A DNA stretch of 64,000 nt from Pseudoxanthomonas sp. Root630 (GTDB lineage: Bacteria; Pseudomonadota; Gammaproteobacteria; Xanthomonadales; Xanthomonadaceae). Below are positions 53,572-62,993 of this stretch, piece by piece. Within the stretch, counting starts at the first letter, position 1; each line of letters opens with the position of its first letter. The position numbers and the translations under genes were made by a program. The notes under the pieces are model-generated. The model was given only the letters and a program-made list of their open reading frames with translations. It was not told the DNA's origin and did no database searches. Where the stretch lies: contig NZ_LMGY01000012.1 of NCBI RefSeq assembly GCF_001427585.1, forward strand, positions 122,001 through 186,000, read 5' to 3'.

Positions 53572-55299
53572 ATGTACCTGAAACTGATCACGGCCGCGCT
53601 CGTCGCGTCCCTTGCGTCGGCCCCGCTTGCCGCCGCCGACTACAAACCCGTCACCGACGCCCGCCTGGCGAACCAGGAACCCGCGAACTGGCTGTTGACC
53701 AAAGGCAACTACGCCGGCTGGAGCTACAGCGAGCTGGACCAGGTGACCACCGCCAACGTCGCGAAACTGCGGCCGGTGTGGTCGGCGGCCACCGGCGTCA
53801 ACTCGGGCCATGAAGCCCCGGCGATCGTCAATGGCGACTACATGTTCGTGGCCACGCCGCACAACCAGGTGATCGCCTACGACACGCGGACCGGCAAGGT
53901 CCGCTGGAAGTTCGTGCGCGAAGTGCCGGAAGGCCTCGGTGCGCTCCACCGCACCAACCGCGGTGTGTCGCTGTACGGCGACAAGGTCTACGTCGGCAGC
54001 ATCGACTGCATGCTCAGCGCGCTCGACGCCACCACCGGCAAGCTGGTGTGGGAAGCGCAGGTGTGCGACTGGGAGCAGGACAGCGCCTACATCACGTCCG
54101 CGCCGCTGGTGGTGAAGGGCAAGGTGCTGATCGGCCCGTCGGGCGGTGAATTCGGCGTGCGCGGCTTCCTGAAGGCCTTCGATGCGGAAACCGGCAAGCT
54201 GGCCTGGACGCGCTACAGCGTGCCGGCGCCGGGCGAAAAAGGATTCGAGACGTGGCCGCAGGACGGCGAGTGGAAGGACGCATGGAAGAACGGCGGCGGC
54301 ACGATGTGGATGCCGGGCAACTACGACGCCACCAACAACGTCATCTACTGGGGCGTGGGCAACGGCGCGCCGTGGCTGGGCGACCAGCGTCCCGGCGACA
54401 ACCTGTACCTCGCCTCGGTCCTCGCGCTGGATCCGGAAACGGGCGACATCGTCAGCCACTTCCAGTACCACTGGAACGATTCGTGGGATTGGGCCGGCAT
54501 GAATGCGCCGACGCTGGTGGAGTTCAACCGCAACGGCAAGAAGGTGTCGGGGCTCATCAGCGCACAGCGCAACGGGCGCCTGTACTGGCTCGATCGCGAC
54601 GACAAGGGCAACATCAGCTACGCGAAGTCCGAGCCGTACGTGCACAACACGGTGTTCGCCAGCATCGATCCGAAGACCGGCCGGCCGACCTACAACGAGA
54701 ACGCCAAGCCGGCCACCGGCAAGACGCGCACCTACTGCCCGAGCCTGTGGGGCGGCAAGGACTGGCCCTATGAGGCGTACAACCCGAAGACCGGCATGTT
54801 GTACATCCCGTACAACGACAATCACTGCCTGACGCTGACCGGCCTGATCCAGCCGCGCATTCCGGGCCAGTGGTCGGCCGGCGTGGACATCAACCGCCTC
54901 GACCTGTCGGTGAAGAAGGGCTTCGACCACATCGGCGGCATCCAGGCATGGAGCGTGGATGGCGGCAAGGAAGTGTGGCGCGAGAAGTACCCGCACTCGT
55001 GGAACTGGGGTTCGATCATGACCACGGCGGGCGGCGTGCTGTTCGCCGGCGGCACCAACGACCGGATGTTCCGCGCGTACGACGCCAAGACGGGCAAGCT
55101 GCTGTGGGAGTTCCCCACGCCGTCCGGCATCATCGCGCCGCCCAGCACGTTCACCGTCGATGGCAAGCAGTACATCGCGGTGGTGTCCGGCTGGGGCGTG
55201 GACGCGCAATGGATCCAGGGCAAGATGCACGACCTGGCGGGTTGGGAGAAGGCCGTGCCCGAAGGCGGCTCGGTGTGGGTGTTCGCGCTCGGCGATTGA
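53572..55299 (+). CDS. PQQ-dependent alcohol dehydrogenase (methanol/ethanol family, soluble)
   Basis: The 575-residue product has a signal peptide (to residue 22) and the eight-bladed quinoprotein fold (repeated W-docking motifs such as YDTRTGKVRWKF, LDATTGKLVWEA, YDAKTGKLLWEF). The catalytic Asp306 is followed by Trp and Ala308 (WDWAGMN), so the lanthanide-type second Asp is absent and calcium is the likely metal. The vicinal Cys-Cys pair seen in methanol dehydrogenases is not present (ALHRTNRG). There is no cytochrome domain, so electrons must leave through a separate carrier such as the adjacent azurin or Rieske protein. It probably oxidises a short-chain alcohol or diol. Confidence 0.9.
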   Translation: MYLKLITAALVASLASAPLAAADYKPVTDARLANQEPANWLLTKGNYAGWSYSELDQVTTANVAKLRPVWSAATGVNSGHEAPAIVNGDYMFVATPHNQVIAYDTRTGKVRWKFVREVPEGLGALHRTNRGVSLYGDKVYVGSIDCMLSALDATTGKLVWEAQVCDWEQDSAYITSAPLVVKGKVLIGPSGGEFGVRGFLKAFDAETGKLAWTRYSVPAPGEKGFETWPQDGEWKDAWKNGGGTMWMPGNYDATNNVIYWGVGNGAPWLGDQRPGDNLYLASVLALDPETGDIVSHFQYHWNDSWDWAGMNAPTLVEFNRNGKKVSGLISAQRNGRLYWLDRDDKGNISYAKSEPYVHNTVFASIDPKTGRPTYNENAKPATGKTRTYCPSLWGGKDWPYEAYNPKTGMLYIPYNDNHCLTLTGLIQPRIPGQWSAGVDINRLDLSVKKGFDHIGGIQAWSVDGGKEVWREKYPHSWNWGSIMTTAGGVLFAGGTNDRMFRAYDAKTGKLLWEFPTPSGIIAPPSTFTVDGKQYIAVVSGWGVDAQWIQGKMHDLAGWEKAVPEGGSVWVFALGD

Positions 55300-55322
55300 T
55301 CCGCTGGTTCTTCGTTCTCCGG

Positions 55323-55358
55323 CTTGCGCGATCCCGTACCGGGGTCGCGCAAGATTTT
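55323..55358 (+). terminator. Rho-independent terminator between the quinoprotein and azurin genes
   Basis: CTTGCGCGATCCC (55323-55335) pairs with GGGGTCGCGCAAG (55341-55353) with one wobble over a 5-base loop, followed by ATTTT. It could lower expression of azurin and the receptor relative to the dehydrogenase. Confidence 0.75.
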
Positions 55359-55379
55359 CCGCTCCACAGGAATCCTCCG

Positions 55380-55838
55380 ATGTCATCGACGCATGTGTTC
55401 AACCTCCTCATGATCGCGCTGCTGGCGCTGATCCCGCTCAAGGGCTTTGCGAAGACCTGCAATGTCGCCATCGGCAGCAACGATGCGATGCAGTTCGACA
55501 AACACGAGATCCGCATCGCCGCCGACTGCACGCAGGTCAAGCTGACGTTGCGGCATACTGGCGCCCTTCCCGCCGAGGTGATGGGCCACAACTGGGTGCT
55601 GACCCGCACGGCGGACCTGGAAGCGCTGGCCACGGCGGCGGGAAAACTCCCCGCCGACAGCGACCACGTGCCGAAGGGCGATGCACGCGTGCTGGCCGCC
55701 AGCAAGGTGGTCGGCGGCGGCCAGGCCACCACGCTTACCTTCGCCACGTCGGTGCTGCGGAAAGGGGGCGACTACACGTTCTTCTGCTCGGTGCCCGGGC
55801 ACTGGACCATGATGAAAGGCAAACTGGTGTTCGGATGA
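55380..55838 (+). CDS. Azurin
   Basis: The 152-residue product has a signal peptide (about 1-24) and the azurin copper site: Gly69-His70 (GHNW), Cys136, His141 and Met145 with the standard spacing (C+5 H, C+9 M) in FFCSVPGHWTMMKG. Cys27 and Cys50 match the azurin disulfide. It is a periplasmic blue copper electron carrier and the likely acceptor for the PQQ dehydrogenase. Confidence 0.92.
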   Translation: MSSTHVFNLLMIALLALIPLKGFAKTCNVAIGSNDAMQFDKHEIRIAADCTQVKLTLRHTGALPAEVMGHNWVLTRTADLEALATAAGKLPADSDHVPKGDARVLAASKVVGGGQATTLTFATSVLRKGGDYTFFCSVPGHWTMMKGKLVFG

Positions 55839-57970
55839 AGCTGCGCTCGACCTGCTGGCCCTTGCTCGGAAGCGCGGTACTCGCACCCTGTGCGTTCGCC
55901 GCACCCGCCGGTGAGCCCGCGATGCCTGCGGAGACGCTCGATCGCGTGGTGGTGACCGCGACGCGGCTCGAAAACGTCACCGCCTTCGACACGCCCGCCT
56001 CGATCGATGTGGTGTCGCTGGGCGACGGCGGCGCGCGCACGCAAGCCGCGTTGTCCGAAGCGCTGGACGGCATCCCGGGCGTGCAGGCGAGAGAACGCCA
56101 GAACCTCGCGCAGGATACGCAGCTCTCGATCCGCGGTTTCGGCGCCCGTTCCACCTTCGGCGTGCGCGGCGTGCGCCTGTATGCCGATGGTGTGCCGGCG
56201 ACGATGCCGGATGGCCAGGGCCAGGTGTCGCACTTCAGCATGCTGGGTGCGGACCGGGTGGAAGTCTTGCGCGGTCCGTTCTCCGCGCTGCATGGCAATT
56301 CGTCCGGCGGCGTGGTCCAGGCGTGGAGCGATATCCCCGAAGAAGGGCGCGATGCGCGGCTGCAGGCCAGCGCCGCGAGCCACGACACCTATCTGCTGGG
56401 CGCGCGCGTGCGGGGTGCGGGCGATGTGCTGGGCTACAACGTGGCGGCCTCGGTACTCGATACACAGGGCTACCGCGAGCATGCGGCCGCACGCCGCGAG
56501 TCATTGAATATCCTGCTGCGCCTCCGTCCCGGCGCCGGCACGCTCGATCTGGTCGCCAATCATTTCGATGCGCCCGATGCGCAGGATCCCCTCGGCCTGA
56601 CACGCGCGCAGGCATGGCAGGCGCCGCAGCAGGCCTCGCCGGTGGCCACGGTGTTCAATACGCGCAAGTCGGTTTCCCAGGACCAGGTGGGTGCGGTCTA
56701 TGCGCGCCCCTTCGGCGATGGACACCAGCTGCGGGTGATGGGCTATGGCGGGCAGCGCGACGTGGAGCAGTTCCTCGCGCTACCGGTCGCAGCGCAGGCC
56801 AATCCACTGAATTCCGGTGGCGTGATCGACCTGGACAACACCTACGGTGGCGCCGATCTGCGCTGGTCGTGGGAAGGGCAGTTCGCGGGGCGGCCGGTGG
56901 AACTCACGGCCGGCCTCAATGCGGACCGGCAGCGGCAACGGCGCCGCGGTTACGAGAACTTCGTCGGTGCCGCGCTGGGCGTACGCGGCGCATTGCGGCG
57001 CGACGAACGCAACGAGGTGGAGAACGCGGACCAGTACCTGCAGGCCTGGTGGCGGTTCGCGCCGCGCTGGTCGCTGCTGGCCGGCGCGCGCCGCAGCCGC
57101 ATCACCTTCACGTCCGAGGATGCCTACGTCACCGCGACCAATCCCGACGACAGCGGACGGGTCACCTACGACCGCGTCATGCCGGTGGCCGGGCTGGTGT
57201 TCGCGCCACGCGACGCGCTGCGCGTGTACGCCTCGATCGGCCGCGGCTTCGAAACGCCGACCTTCAACGAACTGGGCTATCGCGCCGATGGCGCCGCCGG
57301 CCTGGCGTTCGATCTGCGCCCGGCGGCCAGTCGCAACCTCGAGCTGGGTACGAAGTGGCGGGCCGCGAGTGGGACGACGCTGGACGCCGCGGTGTTCCGC
57401 GCCGACACCGACGACGAACTCGCCGTCGCGCGCAATGTCGGCGGACGCAGCAGCTACCGTAACGTCGGCGCCGCAAGACGTCAGGGATTGGAACTGCAGT
57501 CGGACGTGCCGCTGGGCGATGCGTGGCAACTCCAGTTCGCTTACACCTGGCTGGACGCGACCTTCCGCGACAGCTTCCCGATCTGTACGGCCGCCGGCTG
57601 CACCACGCCCGGCGTGCAGGTCGCCGCGGGCACGCGGATCCCCGGCATTGCACGCCAGCAGGCATCACTGCGGCTGCGCTGGCAGGGTGAACGTTGGCAC
57701 GCGGCGGCGCAGCTGGTCGGCATGGACGATGTCACCGTCAACGACACCGGCAGCGAGCGCGCGCCTGGCTATGGATTGCTCCACCTGGAAGCGAGTCGCG
57801 AGTGGTTGTGGGCGAGCGGTCGCCTGCAGGTATTCACCCGCATCGACAACGCGATGGACCGGTTCCATATCGGCTCGGTGATCGTCAACGAAGGCAACGG
57901 CCGTTTCTACGAACCCGGCGCCGGGCGCACGTTCACCGTCGGTGCCCGTTGGCACTGGGCGGCGCCGTGA
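55835..57970 (+). CDS. pqqU: TonB-dependent receptor, PqqU/YncD-like (probable PQQ importer)
   Basis: E. coli YncD (PqqU) imports PQQ. This 711-residue product shares long segments with it: QLSIRGFGARSTFGVRGVRL, YADGVPATMPDGQGQ, RGPFSALHGNSSGGV, GRGFETPTFNELGYRADG and GSVIVNEGNGRFYEP. The plug is preceded by a TonB box (LDRVVVTATRLE). No PQQ biosynthesis gene is in the window, so the quinoprotein might depend on imported cofactor (inference). The start overlaps the azurin stop (ATGA). Confidence 0.88.
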   Translation: MKLRSTCWPLLGSAVLAPCAFAAPAGEPAMPAETLDRVVVTATRLENVTAFDTPASIDVVSLGDGGARTQAALSEALDGIPGVQARERQNLAQDTQLSIRGFGARSTFGVRGVRLYADGVPATMPDGQGQVSHFSMLGADRVEVLRGPFSALHGNSSGGVVQAWSDIPEEGRDARLQASAASHDTYLLGARVRGAGDVLGYNVAASVLDTQGYREHAAARRESLNILLRLRPGAGTLDLVANHFDAPDAQDPLGLTRAQAWQAPQQASPVATVFNTRKSVSQDQVGAVYARPFGDGHQLRVMGYGGQRDVEQFLALPVAAQANPLNSGGVIDLDNTYGGADLRWSWEGQFAGRPVELTAGLNADRQRQRRRGYENFVGAALGVRGALRRDERNEVENADQYLQAWWRFAPRWSLLAGARRSRITFTSEDAYVTATNPDDSGRVTYDRVMPVAGLVFAPRDALRVYASIGRGFETPTFNELGYRADGAAGLAFDLRPAASRNLELGTKWRAASGTTLDAAVFRADTDDELAVARNVGGRSSYRNVGAARRQGLELQSDVPLGDAWQLQFAYTWLDATFRDSFPICTAAGCTTPGVQVAAGTRIPGIARQQASLRLRWQGERWHAAAQLVGMDDVTVNDTGSERAPGYGLLHLEASREWLWASGRLQVFTRIDNAMDRFHIGSVIVNEGNGRFYEPGAGRTFTVGARWHWAAP

Positions 57971-57974
57971 TGCG

Positions 57975-59390
57975 TCAGTCGAGGCCTCGCGGCAGGTAGA
58001 CGCTGGCGCGCAGACCGCCTTCGGTGCGATTGGAGAGGTGCACCTCGCCGCCGTGCGCAAGCACGGTGTGCTTCACCGACGCCAGGCCCAGTCCGATCCC
58101 ACCGGTGCTCCGGTTGCGTGATGCTTCGCCGCGCACGAAGGCCATGAACAACTGTTCCGCCTGCGCCGGATCGATGCCGGGGCCCTCGTCGTCCACGCAC
58201 AGGCGGTAGCCCTGTCCTTCGGGCGCCAGCGTGATGCGCGCGCGATGCCCGTACTTCAGGGCGTTGTCGACCAGGTTGCCCACCATGCGCCGCAGCGACA
58301 CGGGGTCGCCCTCCATCGGCGCCGGCGCGCCCGGCTCGGCGTGTACGTCATGACCCATGTCGCGCAGGCTGTCGGCCACGCTTTCGACCAGCAACCGGAG
58401 GTCGAGGGGTTCGCGCAGCGGACGGCGGTTCTGGTCGTGGATGAAGGCGAGGGTGGCATCGATCATCTGCGACATCTCGGTGATGTCGGCGCTGGCCTTG
58501 GCGCGGCTTTCGTCAGGCAGTGCGTCCAGGCGGAATGCCAGGCGTGCGAGCGGCGTACGCAGGTCGTGTGCGATGGCGCCGGCCATCTCGCTGCGTTCCT
58601 GCAGCAGGCGGTCCAGGCGGGCCTGCATGGCGTTGAATGCGGCGGCGGCGCTGGCGAACTCGCTGGGGCCGGTCAACGGCAGCGCCGGTGCGCCGCTTTC
58701 GCGACCCATGCGATCGGCCGCGCGGGTGAACTGGCGGATCGGCGCGGCGAGCGCACGCGAGAACCACCACGCCAGGGGCAGCAGCGCGAGCATGCCGGCG
58801 AGGAACAGGGTCGCCAGCCGGGTCATGAAGCTCGCGCGATTGCGCGTGTTCTCGACCACGCGCCAGCGTCCGTCGGCCTGTCGGAACGCAGCGACGAAGT
58901 CGCCGCGCAGCGGTGCATCCGGTCGCCACGCCGGCGGGAACCGTTGCGTCGACGGGTTGCCTGCGTCTTCCGGTGGGCGCGCGGGCCCGCCCATGGGCGG
59001 CGCCTGCATGCCAGTGCCGCCCATCGGGGGTGGTCCGGCAGGCGCGCGCGGTGCCGGCGAGAACGGCTGCGGCCCCTGCAGGTGGTAGAAATGCACGTGT
59101 TGCGCGTCGCTGCCGAGCCATTGCGCGAGCAGGTCGCGCAGGAAGGGCGACGCACGGTAGCGCGCCGGGTCCGGCATGGGCGGCTGCTCGGCGTCGTAGA
59201 CCTTCAGGTCCGGGCCGGTGGCGGGCATGCGCGACGACAGCAACGCCGTCAGTTCGCTGAAGGCGATGCCGTCGACCGGCGGGCGATACAGCAGCACCGC
59301 CATGCCGATCGCATACGCCACCGCGAGCGCCGCCAGCAGCAGCAGGAACGTCCGCGCGAACAGCGGCATGCGGCGCAGGCGTGCGCTCAT
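57975..59390 (-). CDS. Membrane sensor histidine kinase (EnvZ/QseC-like)
   Basis: The 471-residue product has two membrane segments (about 11-33 and 193-212) flanking a periplasmic domain with a Pro/Gly/Met-rich stretch (PAGPPPMGG, GMQAPPMGGPARPP), then HAMP, a HisKA domain with phospho-acceptor His in GAIAHDLRTPLARL, and HATPase boxes (GNLVDNALKYG, DDEGPGI, STGGIGLGLASVK). The Met-rich periplasmic loop might bind metal. ATG 59390 overlaps the regulator stop. It converges on the pqqU-like gene. Confidence 0.88.
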   Translation of the reverse strand: MSARLRRMPLFARTFLLLLAALAVAYAIGMAVLLYRPPVDGIAFSELTALLSSRMPATGPDLKVYDAEQPPMPDPARYRASPFLRDLLAQWLGSDAQHVHFYHLQGPQPFSPAPRAPAGPPPMGGTGMQAPPMGGPARPPEDAGNPSTQRFPPAWRPDAPLRGDFVAAFRQADGRWRVVENTRNRASFMTRLATLFLAGMLALLPLAWWFSRALAAPIRQFTRAADRMGRESGAPALPLTGPSEFASAAAAFNAMQARLDRLLQERSEMAGAIAHDLRTPLARLAFRLDALPDESRAKASADITEMSQMIDATLAFIHDQNRRPLREPLDLRLLVESVADSLRDMGHDVHAEPGAPAPMEGDPVSLRRMVGNLVDNALKYGHRARITLAPEGQGYRLCVDDEGPGIDPAQAEQLFMAFVRGEASRNRSTGGIGLGLASVKHTVLAHGGEVHLSNRTEGGLRASVYLPRGLD

Positions 59391-60106
59391 CGGCGCACCA
59401 CCGATGGCAGCAGCATGTAGCCTTCGTTGCGGATCGTCCGGATCATGTCCGGGCCGCCGCGCTCGCTGAGCTTGCGGCGCAAGCGGCTCACCTGGCTGTC
59501 GATGGCGCGGTCGTAGACGTCGACGTTGTGGCCGCGCGCATAGTCCAGCAACTGGTCGCGGCTCAGGACCCGCTGCGGGTGCTCCACGAAGGTGCGCAGC
59601 AGGGTGAACTCGCCATCGGACAGCACGATGTGCATGCCCGTCGGGTCGCGCAGCTCCCGCCGCGCGACGTCCAGGCTCCAGCCATCGAAGCGGTATCGCA
59701 TCCCGTCCGGCGACGCAGGCTCGCCCTCCGCGGCGGGCGGATTGCGCCGCAGCAGCGCCCGCACGCGTGCGAGCAGCTCGCGTGGATTGCACGGTTTGGC
59801 GAGATAGTCGTCGGCACCGACTTCCAGGCCGATGATGCGGTCGGTGTCGGTGCCGAGCGCGCTCAGCATGATGACGGGCGGGCCACCCTCGCTCGCCAGG
59901 CGGCGTGCCGCCGAGAGGCCATCCTCGCCCGGCATCATCACGTCGAGCACCACCAGGTCCGGTCGTCGGCGCGCGATCGCCTCGCGCATCGCCGCGACGT
60001 CGGCCGCCACCTCCACGCGATAGCCGTGGTCGCGCAGGAAGTCGCCGATCAGGGTGCGCAGTTCGGGGTCGTCGTCGACCACCAGGATGTGGGAACTCAG
60101 GTCCAT
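59387..60106 (-). CDS. OmpR-family response regulator
   Basis: The 239-residue product has a receiver domain (VVDDDPELR, phospho-acceptor in LVVLDVMMPGEDG, lysine in YLAKP) and a winged-helix C-terminus (FTLLRTFVEHPQRVLSRDQL, AIDSQVSRLRRKLSE, IRTIRNEGYML). It overlaps the kinase gene by ATGA and is its partner. Direct repeats upstream could be its binding sites. Confidence 0.9.
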   Translation of the reverse strand: MDLSSHILVVDDDPELRTLIGDFLRDHGYRVEVAADVAAMREAIARRRPDLVVLDVMMPGEDGLSAARRLASEGGPPVIMLSALGTDTDRIIGLEVGADDYLAKPCNPRELLARVRALLRRNPPAAEGEPASPDGMRYRFDGWSLDVARRELRDPTGMHIVLSDGEFTLLRTFVEHPQRVLSRDQLLDYARGHNVDVYDRAIDSQVSRLRRKLSERGGPDMIRTIRNEGYMLLPSVVRR

Positions 60107-60176
60107 CGTGCAGCGTCGCAGGCGGCGTCCATGGGAAGTATGCGGCATCCCGGAACCGGCCCCGCCGCGAAAAAGA

Positions 60177-60292
60177 TGCCGCCACGTGGCGTGGCGGCAA
60201 GGATTTCCGGGGATTGAGGACACGGTTGGTCTGTCGCCAACACCCGGGCAGCCTGCCCGGCGCACGTGGCGTGCGTGTGTCGGCACGTGGCG
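60177..60292. repeat. Hairpin, CCGGGCAG palindrome and three CACGTGGCG repeats upstream of the response regulator
   Basis: CACGTGGCG occurs at 60183, 60263 and 60284. TGCCGCCAC/GTGGCGGCA forms a hairpin at 60177-60199, and CCGGGCAG-C-CTGCCCGG is a palindrome at 60244-60260. The region lies in the divergent gap between the regulator (start 60106) and the glycosyltransferase (start 60392), which otherwise holds no gene. Confidence 0.55.
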
Positions 60293-60391
60293 ACGTGTGT
60301 CGCCGCCCGGGCCGCGCGATGACATGGGCGGGCAAATGCGCGCGACATCGCGCGCGCAGGCTCGACGCTCCCCCGCACACCGGTGCCCGCC

Positions 60392-61402
60392 ATGCCCGTT
60401 CCCTCCCTGCACCTGCTCACCCGCGACAATGGGGTTGGCCTCAGTCGTGACCTCCGGCTGATGGCGGAGGGCCTGGCGCACGCCGGCCTGGACTGCGAAC
60501 GGATCGCGTTCGGGGCGGGGGGGCGTTCCGGCAAGACGATGGAGCTGGACCTGTGGGCACGCCGCTTGCGGCATGGCCGGGCCGATGTGCAGGTCTTCCT
60601 GGAGCGCATCTATCCGCGCTGCCTGCCGTTGTCGAAGCGCAACATGCTGGTGCCGAATCCCGAGTGGCTGCTCGACAAGTGGCAGCCGCTGCTGCCGCGA
60701 TTCGACCTGATCCTCTGCAAGACCCGGCACGCGCAGCGCCTCTTCGAGGCGCGCGGATGTCCCACCGCGTACATCGGCTTCACCAGCGACGACCGCCGCG
60801 ACGTCTCCGTGCCGCGCGAGCGTGCGTTCTTCCATCTCGCCGGCAGCAGTGCGGCCAAGGGCACCGAGGTGCTGCTGGCGGCATGGCGCCGGCACCCGGA
60901 ATGGCCGCGGTTGACGATCGTGCAGGCCGAGCGCCATGCGCGTCGCGGTCCGGCCGCGCCGAACATCGAGCACCACGTCGGGTATCTGGACGACAGCGCA
61001 CTGCGCTGGTTGCAGAACCGGCACGTATTCCACCTCTGCCCGTCGGAAGTGGAGGGGTACGGACACCATCTGGTCGAAGCGATGAGCGTGGGGGCCGTGG
61101 TCCTGGCCACCGACGCGGCGCCGATGAACGAGCATGTCACCCCCGATCGCGGCGTGCTGATCGAGGCCCTGCCTGGACGGCGGCAGGGATTGGCGACGAC
61201 CCACGACGTCACCATCGAGGCGATCGAGCGCGCCGTCGACTATGCGCTGTGCCTGACTGGATGGCAGCGTGCGGCGATGGGCGAGGCGGCGCGCACGTAC
61301 TACCTGGCCAGCCGTCGCACGTTCCACGCGCGTGTCCAGGCACTCGCGCCCATGCTGCTGGGCGAGGCGCCGCCGCGGGTGGCGGCCGGATGCGCACCGT
61401 GA
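60392..61402 (+). CDS. Glycosyltransferase, GT4-like
   Basis: The 336-residue product has a Rossmann-like C-terminal half with HLCPSEVEGYGHHLVEAMSVG, the E-x7-E donor-binding motif typical of GT4 enzymes, and ATDAAPMNEHV after it. The acceptor and sugar are unknown. ATG 60392 is preferred to GTG 60383. It overlaps the sulfotransferase start by 13 bp. Confidence 0.8.
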   Translation: MPVPSLHLLTRDNGVGLSRDLRLMAEGLAHAGLDCERIAFGAGGRSGKTMELDLWARRLRHGRADVQVFLERIYPRCLPLSKRNMLVPNPEWLLDKWQPLLPRFDLILCKTRHAQRLFEARGCPTAYIGFTSDDRRDVSVPRERAFFHLAGSSAAKGTEVLLAAWRRHPEWPRLTIVQAERHARRGPAAPNIEHHVGYLDDSALRWLQNRHVFHLCPSEVEGYGHHLVEAMSVGAVVLATDAAPMNEHVTPDRGVLIEALPGRRQGLATTHDVTIEAIERAVDYALCLTGWQRAAMGEAARTYYLASRRTFHARVQALAPMLLGEAPPRVAAGCAP

Positions 61403-62418
61403 ACGCGCGCCGCATGCAGCAGCACGCCTGCCTGGCCGACGCCCTGCGCGAAGCCGCGGGTACAGCGCCCACGGGCCACGTCCGTCGCCGCGTGTTCATC
61501 GTGGGGTGCCCGCGATCCGGCACGACGCTGCTGCAGTCGCTGCTGCATGCGCATCGCCAGATCCGCTCCCTGCCGGAAACGCACTTCCTTCCGCTGTTGC
61601 TGGGCAGCGAGGAGCATCGGCGCTGCGACGCGGACCGCCCCCGCGCGCCTGTCGCCCGGCTGCGGCGTTGGCGCCGCGACCTGTTCGCGCGCTGGTCGCT
61701 GGTCGAACCGCGCCGCGCTGCGCGGGCATGGTCGTTCCTGCGCAGCCTCGAGCTTCCCGCCCACATGCCAGGGCAGGGACGATGGCGGCTGGGCCCGCAG
61801 CTGCGCGCGTTCGTACACACGCTGGATGCGCACGCGCTGGCGATGCACAAGCCGATCTGGGTCGAGAAGACGCCCGACCACCTGTTCTACATCGACCACT
61901 TGAGCGCCGCCGTGGACGATGCGCGTTTCATCCATGTGCAGCGCGAAGGGCGGCAGGTGGTGGGCTCGCTCTACCGTGCGGCACGCGAACATCCCGGGTG
62001 GCGCCCCTTCCTCTCGCTGGAGAAATGCGTGGACCGCTGGGAGACCGCCTGGCGGGAAAGCGAGCGTTGGCGCGGCGACGCGCGCCACCTGCATGTGAGC
62101 CACGACGCGTTGGTGCGTGCGCCGGGCGAGACGCTGGCGCGGGTGCTGGCGTTCCTGGGGTGCGATGCCGACGACACGCTGTGGTCGCGCTATCGCTCGA
62201 TGGCGAACGGCCTCATCCGTGCCGACGAGCCGTGGAAAGCCGGCAACCTGCAACCCTTGCGCGCGCGCGATGCCTTCGGCGACGTGCTCGACGCGTCGCA
62301 ACGGGATTGGGTCGAGTCCGCGCTCGCCACGCGCGCCGCCTCGCGCACGGTGGCGCATGCGCCAGCATCGACCGCGACGCGGCTGACACACACCGGCATT
62401 CGCGTGCCACACGCATGA
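61390..62418 (+). CDS. PAPS-dependent sulfotransferase family protein
   Basis: The 342-residue product has the 5'-phosphosulfate loop VGCPRSGTTLLQSLLHAH and a 3'-phosphate motif (VQREGRQVVGSLYRAA), both features of PAPS sulfotransferases. It overlaps the glycosyltransferase gene, suggesting that a glycan is synthesised and then sulfated. It opposes the sulfatases of region 2 in chemistry; a direct link is not shown. Confidence 0.8.
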   Translation: MRTVNARRMQQHACLADALREAAGTAPTGHVRRRVFIVGCPRSGTTLLQSLLHAHRQIRSLPETHFLPLLLGSEEHRRCDADRPRAPVARLRRWRRDLFARWSLVEPRRAARAWSFLRSLELPAHMPGQGRWRLGPQLRAFVHTLDAHALAMHKPIWVEKTPDHLFYIDHLSAAVDDARFIHVQREGRQVVGSLYRAAREHPGWRPFLSLEKCVDRWETAWRESERWRGDARHLHVSHDALVRAPGETLARVLAFLGCDADDTLWSRYRSMANGLIRADEPWKAGNLQPLRARDAFGDVLDASQRDWVESALATRAASRTVAHAPASTATRLTHTGIRVPHA

Positions 62419-62547
62419 ACCAAGCTGCACGCCTGTTCCGCCCGGCATGGCGGGGACGGCGCGGAACCAACCTCTCCCACGTTCCGTCCCGTCCCCCCGT
62501 GCCGGCCTTGTCGTCGTCCGTTGGCCATTCTCCTGCGAGGAAATCGC

Positions 62548-62901
62548 GTGCCGCACGTTCCCCTGTTTCGAGGTCTCTTCCTGCTGCTGGTCGTCGGCAG
62601 CCTGGCCGCCTGTTGCACCCGGCCCCTCGGCGCCCATCGCCCACCGCCGCCGTTCGGGGCCGGCGGGCCACCGCCGCATCCGCGTGGACACGACGAGCGC
62701 CCGCTTCCGCCGCCGGGTATCGAGGACGCGATATCGGCATGCGCGGATGAGCTCGATCTTCCGCCGCCGCCCTCCGCGGAAGACGATGAACGCCCGGAGC
62801 TCACCGAAGAGCAGCATGCGTTGCTGGGTGCCTGCCTCGAAGAGGCCGGCTATCCGCCACCGCCCATGGGCCCGCCGGGCGATCGGGATGAGCCGGTATG
62901 A
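62548..62901 (+). CDS. Proline-rich small lipoprotein
   Basis: The 117-residue product starts at GTG 62548 after GAGG. It has a lipobox (GSLAAC), then a Pro/Gly/His-rich segment and an acidic C-terminus with three further cysteines. No family is recognised. A TTG at 62521 is the alternative start. Confidence 0.58.
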   Translation: MPHVPLFRGLFLLLVVGSLAACCTRPLGAHRPPPPFGAGGPPPHPRGHDERPLPPPGIEDAISACADELDLPPPPSAEDDERPELTEEQHALLGACLEEAGYPPPPMGPPGDRDEPV

Positions 62902-62993
62902 TGCTTCGATGATTCCGATGCAGGGACACCACCATTGCGGACGCATGCTGATGCGCGTGCGTGCGATCTGAGCAAGTCCGGCGCGCGTGGCCG

